From: Mesocentrotus franciscanus
Lineage: Eukaryota; Echinodermata; Echinoidea; Camarodonta; Strongylocentrotidae
Assembly (NCBI GenBank): GCA_037976565.1
Contig: CP137672.1
Coordinates: 37,233,829-37,297,828 of the forward strand
Length of the DNA: 64,000 bases
Direction of reading: 5' to 3'
Shown here piece by piece: positions 57,601 to 64,000 of the stretch (positions within the stretch are counted from its first letter, which is position 1; each line of letters opens with the position of its first letter). The translations under genes and the position numbers were made by a program. The notes beneath the pieces were generated by a model. The model did no database searches, was not told the origin of the DNA, and saw only the letters and a list, made by a program, of their open reading frames with translations.

Positions 57601-59224
57601 GTAAAAGCATAATATAGGGGAAGGGGATCCACTAAAGACCAATATCATAATAAACATACAAACTGCACATGTTTAGAAAAGCGGGAAACACTGAATATCC
57701 GGGGTGGGGTACAATAATTTTACATGCCATGGTCTGCATATTAGCCGTTAGCATGACGTCATACATTGCGTGACTCAACAAAAGAGCACCAGGGGGGTTT
57801 CCCCATTTTGACAGCCGTTTCTTTTTTCTGTGTCGTCCCGATACTGACAAAACCCCGGTATCTAAGACATTCCTCCTCCTCCTCTTCTTCTTCTCCTAAT
57901 TATTCTTCGTCCTCTTCTTCCTCCTTTTTCTTTCTTTCCTCCTTTTGAAGCTATATTTTGCGTGTGGTGACATACAAACAATGATTGGGCGGGCGGGAAA
58001 GTGAATGCCTGTATTACTTGATTTTATGAAAAAGAGATCGTGAAATGTCATTCACTATTTCACAAATAATGGCGAATGACGTCAGTATAGGTGTGGTTCT
58101 TTTTCGTATTTGTATTCTCAAAAAGCTAACAACGAAGAAGGAACAATAGTGGAAAATTATAATAGGCCAGTAGCATACCTGTATCACAGGGAATTGAGTG
58201 GAAAGGCCTGAGAAAATCAAATAAATGAAACTTGTAATGGGTCTACAACATGCACGGACTGCCATTTAGCAAGTAAACACACCATCAAAGAAGCTATCTG
58301 TATGCATGACTGAAAACGTTTTTTTTTTTTTTTTGTCTGACTAGTTTTAATTTATTGTATAAGACACGATAAACTGTACTGGACGTAGAAGGAATAATGA
58401 TATCGAATTAGTCATAGGGTTTCTCTCTAAGTTTACTTACATCACCAGACATTCCCACTTTTAATATGGATGATAAGGGAAGGGGTATTTGTCGACAATA
58501 TAGCAGTAGAAAAGTTCCAATTAGCTCACCCTCTCAAACAAAAAATACCTACACTGGTGAAGAAAATAATGATCCTCAATTTTTCAAATCTACCCAAAAA
58601 GCCTCTTTTGTTTGCAACAAGCGAAAAAAAGGGGGGAATGAGATGATAGCCATCATGATCATCTAGGCTGAAAATAGCGAATTTGCAAAAAGAAGGATGC
58701 CTGTATTGGAAGATGTCGCTGCCTTCCCAGCACTTCCGAGTCTCCTGCCTATGTCGTATATATAACTGTTTGGCATGAGGGTAATACAACTGAGGTGAAC
58801 TTGCCCTAGATAAAAATGCTAATGTCCTCAGGCCTCAGGGTTTCTTTTCAATTTTCTAATTGTTTTTTTGTTTTGCTCTTGTTTTCATTTTGTTAAATGT
58901 CAGTCACGAAGTGAAGCTCATTATCACATTCGTAAAACAGAGAGGGATGGATACTAACTGTGCAGTCTTCTTCGATAAATTATTACATAATCCATTATTC
59001 ATAAGCAAGATATAAGCATCCCGAATAGGTATATAGCTGTAGATGAGTTGGCCTAAGAAAGGGGATGCAGGTCTAATGTGATTTAGTAAATAGAAAAATG
59101 AGGAATAATTTATATTATAACTATGTACATGGGGCAAGATAAATTCTGAGGGGCACGTATGATACAAGATAGAGTTACGCCGCTAAATAGTGTTGCCAAA
59201 TAGAGACAAATAACCCTACCAGGG

Positions 59225-59299
59225 GTACACGAGAGAGGGGGAGAGAGAGAGGGGAAGAGGAGAGAGGGGAAGGGGAGAGGGGAAACAAAAGTAGAGAGG

Positions 59300-59347
<48 letters not shown>

Positions 59348-59380
59348 AGAGGGAGAAATACAGATAAAGAGAAGGGGGGG
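59225..59380. repeat. GA microsatellite
   Basis: GAGAGAGAGG blocks with a pure (GA)n core of about 40 bp at 59300-59343, followed by a G-run. Confidence 0.95.
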
Positions 59381-61725
59381 GGGGAATGACCCATGGGTGG
59401 TTTATACATTAAATAATGAGTCACATGAAGTCACACCATAAGTTCATAATACCGTTAGTCATCGAGTTACAATTCTTTCCCTTGGGTGAAGTTTGGGTAC
59501 GTATACACGCAGGGATTTTCACCTGTTATCAGAAAGCACAAACAATTTGTTAAAGGGTGAAGTTAACAAGTGAAATACTGAGCATGCAGGGCTAGGGTTA
59601 GTAAACTCAAAGAGGAAACAAATTACTTCTTTAAGAAAAGGAGATAAAGGGGGGGGGTGTTAATCTCCTTCGATAGCGTATCCATCACAGGATGGTACCA
59701 GCATTAGCCCCTCCCCTCCCCATAGGCCCGGAAACAGTCTCTGCACCAGCACCCCCGCCCCCGTTCATCAGTTATATGCCATTGTATAATTATACATGCC
59801 ATCATCTTTAGGTGTTGACTACTACATGTAGTAATCTGAATTTGGATCATAATATACAAATTTCACGTGGAAAAATGGAACCCCTCAGTTGACTGGTTAA
59901 CCAGCTATAGTTGTCAATAATCTCTGCTCTACATTTTGCGCCCGCCGACGACGCATTCGTAAGCCTCATCGCATACTAAATGATTCCATTGTTCCGTGCA
60001 CTATGCTTCTAGGTAGCATCAAACCGCGATCGATGACTCACCAGCAATCAAATAGGTCTTCGTCGAAGCAATGATGAGGTGATTCCATGAACCTTCCCAG
60101 CATGAACCCGGTTTGACATCAACGACCAGGAAACGACGACGAATGGTTACCCACATACTCGGCTGTCTCATCCTGGGCATAGATTTATCAATGTGTCATG
60201 GATGGAGGTTTCTTGGTGAGGGGTCACCATGGTGATCACGACCCCATGTGGTGACATCATGGAAGAGAGAGGAGGATGAGGAAGAGGAGAAAGAGGAGGA
60301 GGAGTAGATGCAGAGAGATGTAAATGGAATACAGTGAGTAACGAAGGGGAGGGACACATGTAAAACAATTAAATCCACCCTACGGAAAATTATTTGCCAT
60401 CTGAATAATTTGGTGGCTTATCAATTTCATTACTTATCAACGGGAAGGTGGATGTAGAAATCAAAGTTTCTACCAAATTTCAATCCCGCAAAAAACAACA
60501 TGAATCTCGACAATTCACTTCAAGAAACGCTCATGAGTGTATATTATGAGTCACTTCTGACAAAAACTGAAGAACTTGTTTACTGATGAGTTTGTGACAA
60601 ACAATTCGTCACCTTGATACTGATAGTGTTTTATACGGTCAAGTGCTTTCAAGCATATCGCTTTTTGTAGTTTTCCTTTTCTTCATTTATTTATTATATT
60701 TATTTGTACAATTCAAACTTTTCTTTTTTTAATGTAGTTTTTATATAATGGAATAAATTTAAATAAACTGAATTGAACAAAAGTGTGTTTTCTTATCATA
60801 CGACAGTCTGGTTTAAAATGTCTAAACGGAACATTAATAGTTTGGTACTTGTCTGTATTTATAAAAGGTCCATGTAAATTATAATGCATTCAATCATCCT
60901 CTATTGACATAATGTAATTACGTCTCATTTTCGTCACTTAATTCACAGGGGATTCAACAAAACAAATCATCAACGACGAGTCTTGTGTGAAATCGACATT
61001 TTCTGTGGGGTTTTCCCCCTCCCCAGAAGATAACCCCAAAGAAAGATTTCACCGAACATTATCCATGCAACCACATTGGGTATACAGTCATCACATTAAC
61101 CAGGGAGATCTCCCTGCATTAACTATCACGTGACAAGCAGCGTCAATCATTAATCTAATCACTCATCCTACCTCATCAAGATAGATTATTGCTCCGTATC
61201 ACACCATGAATTCTATTCAAACCATCAGCAATGTTACCATGACAACGAAGTGTTTGCATCCGTCCTGTCACTTGCAATTGTGAGTCTATGCATTTGAAAT
61301 CCATCCACATATCAACAGAAAACTACTAGTAGTATACTACTATAAAGAAGCCAAACACAAAACCAAAACAAAAATCAATAATATGAATTTTGAATCGTTC
61401 GTTAAGTAAGATTTCCATGGCAACCAAGTGCAATATCATATTGACGAACATGGAGACAAGGTTGTTATGATCTTATGCCTGTTGCACACGAGGCGTCATT
61501 TGTCTGACGTAGGACTGCGTCAGTGACTAGTCATGACTAGTCATTTGACGCGTCATGTGAGAGTGAGATCGGACCAAAAGAGAATGTAAATAAATATAAA
61601 TGTATAAAAAGGTATACAGTGTAATTTAATTGAAGCGAGTTACATGTAGAAAATGAATGCATGAACCACAGGTCCCTCAAAACCCAAAGCCTCCAGCCCC
61701 AAAAAAATATTCTAGAACCGTACCT

Positions 61726-61873
61726 GGGTCCTGTTTCATAAAACTTGTTATCAATAACAAGTACCAATAACCGTTATAAGCTTCCGAAATCGTGGCATAT
61801 GATTGGCTGAGAGCAAATTTGTCATAGAAATTTAGCACTTGTTATTGATAACAAGTTTGATGAAATAGGGCCC
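61726..61873. mobile_element. 148-bp fold-back MITE
   Basis: GGGTCCTGTTTCATAAAACT at the left is the inverse of AGTTTGATGAAATAGGGCCC at the right. Inside, CTTGTTATCAATAACAAG occurs at one end and CTTGTTATTGATAACAAG at the other, each itself nearly palindromic. Confidence 0.85.
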
Positions 61874-63039
61874 TGGTTCAACCCACGTACTTGAATCCCT
61901 GGTGAATGTGTAGTGTTGTTTAACATCATGCAATCGAGTTGAGAGAATAGTCATAATTGACATAATCTCTGATCACATGATGAGCAGTCTACATGAACTG
62001 TTGAGTCATTCTAACCCATTTCCATCTCTTTCCTTCAAAAGGTGAAGTCAAGGTTAGAGACAAATATTATACCCACCGATCCCACCCTACCCACTCCCTC
62101 TCTCTTCTTCTCGTTACATGCTCTCATCATGGACCTACTACGAATCTCTCATCGTTTAAAAATTGTGCTCTGTATTCCCATCTCACTCTCTTGAGTTGTA
62201 CCTTAGCTCATTTCTGTCGTCTTGTAAATTGTGCTACCTATCCCTTATTTTCTGTCTCTGTCTCTCTACTTCCTTTGCTCTTATTCCTTCATCTACATTT
62301 TGCTATGTATGCTCCATTTTCTCTGCCTCTCTCTCTCTCTGCCCCCCGCTCCTTAGCTCACTCTCACCATCTTCGACATGTTCCTATGCAGGAGCAGATC
62401 AAGACTTCTCGGGATTTTTTTTTGGGGGGGGCGGACACAAATCCAAGAAAGATAACACAAAAATCATATTTAGCATGTTTCACAGACAACTTGCACAAAG
62501 TTTAATTTCACTCAGGAAATAACAAGCGTTTGACTATTTACAATGTATACAGAGGTGTTATTAAATACTATACACACAATATATAATACTATATATAAGA
62601 TCAAAACATGAAGAAAAACACTACAATCAAAACAATAACAGCAACCACATGTCTGGACTAATTAAAAAAATATTACTTCTAGTTTCATTTTAATCTTTTA
62701 ATAACCATGAAAGTAAGGCTTGATTAAAATGTTTTGCACTCTTATTTGTTATTAGACTGAAACAATAACCTTCCTTCCCATATGGAAATTATTCATATTA
62801 TCATCTAAAATTAAATCATGGCAAGCTAATAGTTCTTGGTTGTAATATCATAATAGTTCTCTATGATTCCAATGTAAACATAATCACCTATCAAGTAAAG
62901 TACTTCATCGACCATGTATCCTGAAGAAAAACAAACTCAGCTTTCACACATTAAGAAGGAATCCTTAAACTCTGCTATGGACAGAAACAAAATATATGTG
63001 AACAGACTTCCTCTTTCCTGTTTCTGTTCTGCTTATCAA

Positions 63040-63591
63040 AGCTATAGTCCGTGGGCCAGTGGGGGCTACCGTGCACCCCCCCTATGATCCTACTTCTTGG
63101 GTGTCATTTTGTTCATTGGGATCCATTTCATCAGAAAAAAGATGTTCCCAAGAAAAAAACTCATTTAGACATTGTTTTTGCCCCTTAATTGAAAATATGC
63201 AAATATATCAGTTTTTCGTGTTTTGCACACTTTTTTAGGGTCTGCGAATTATGTGCTTACATTTTACCCTGTTTCTCAGCAGATATAAATCTAATCTCCA
63301 CCAAATTAATAAACAATCTTGGTAAATCATACAGCAATAGGTAGACAAAATTATTTTAATATATTTTATTGTTTTCAATTATTAATGACGTCATAAATTT
63401 GCATATAATTTGATATGCAAATTTCTGTCTCAAAACCTGTCAAAATCGCCTGAAAGTTGTATTTTGTCTGCTATTATCATGAAATAAGTTTTCTAACCCC
63501 CTAAATTGGTGTAATTATTCATTGATATGTTATCTGATGTTTCCCACACAAATTTCAGTATCAGTCAACTCATACCCCGGCATAGACTATA
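63040..63591. mobile_element. possible diverged MITE
   Basis: CTATAGTCCGTGGGCC at the left and CCCCGGCATAGACTATAGG at the right are approximate inverses about 550 bp apart, with AT-rich noncoding DNA between them. The match is short, so this is tentative. Confidence 0.35.
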
Positions 63592-64000
63592 GGCCTACAT
63601 GTATACCTGTCTACAGTGTTTTCATGTGTTATGCCTCTCTTAGGGTGTACGAGCTAAGGACTTTGTAATTGTCTCTCTCAATGTATGGATTTACTTGAAA
63701 TGTATAGTTCATTGCATTCTCCTGCATGACAACTATCAGAAAAACATTAATGATTTGTCACATACTGTAAAATATAACAACGTAAAAGGCGGAAGTAATG
63801 ATTAAAGTGAATGTACACATAAAATGAACGTACGAACATGGAGGGCAAAGATAAAGTTCTACATTTCGGATATTTTACAGTTATATATATATATAATATT
63901 ACGTTTAGTACATTATATATTATATATAATGTAGGTATAATTTCATGAATTTCAACTGACATGACACAATGAGCAAAACCAATCAGTGAATGAATCTAAT

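Larger units (their letters stand above)
55420..64000. other. gene-free region
   Basis: No open frame here has protein-like composition or splice context. It holds CT/GA microsatellites (56865-56895, 57870-57950 and 59220-59375), a GGA-rich patch (60260-60310), an imperfect palindrome around GACTAGTCATGACTAGTC (61525-61545), and the small inverted elements listed separately. Confidence 0.55.

Overview
This window is animal nuclear DNA: AT-rich, spliced genes, microsatellites, tRNA-derived SINEs, LINE remnants and many inverted-repeat DNA transposons. The repeat style and the invertebrate-like AIFM3 orthologue suggest a marine deuterostome, most likely an echinoderm such as a sea urchin; this is inference, as no species marker is present.

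The main gene is an AIFM3-like (AIF-like, Rieske + FAD/NAD oxidoreductase) gene on the + strand. I could rebuild 16 coding exons from 9476 to 44803. All junctions are GT-AG, every phase agrees, and the total is 1725 nt (574 residues plus stop). Exons 1-12 lie in 9476-20040. Exons 13-16 lie in 42894-44803. They are separated by one 22,853-bp intron. A second possible first exon (8992-9350) ends in the same phase and would replace the predicted myristoylated N-terminus.

The giant intron holds two minus-strand genes, A (24809-23859) and B (40871-35142, two exons). Their C-terminal regions look alike, and I do not recognise the family. Between them are two direct copies of a ~3-kb sequence (25370-29645 and 31290-34450). 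The copies flank a decayed L1/Tx1-like LINE fragment. Intron B and the DNA downstream contain large fold-back elements.

Upstream (1-9000) there is no convincing coding gene. It holds SINEs, a 200-bp TGG repeat and a 1.46-kb inverted element filled with CCAGTTGA units (4606-6063). Downstream of AIFM3, the last two exons of an unrecognised minus-strand gene lie at 48818-47869. From 50.7 to 55.4 kb there is a stack of nested transposons in a CR1/Jockey-type LINE, several with exact target-site duplications. From 55.5 kb to the end I see only microsatellites and small inverted-repeat elements.
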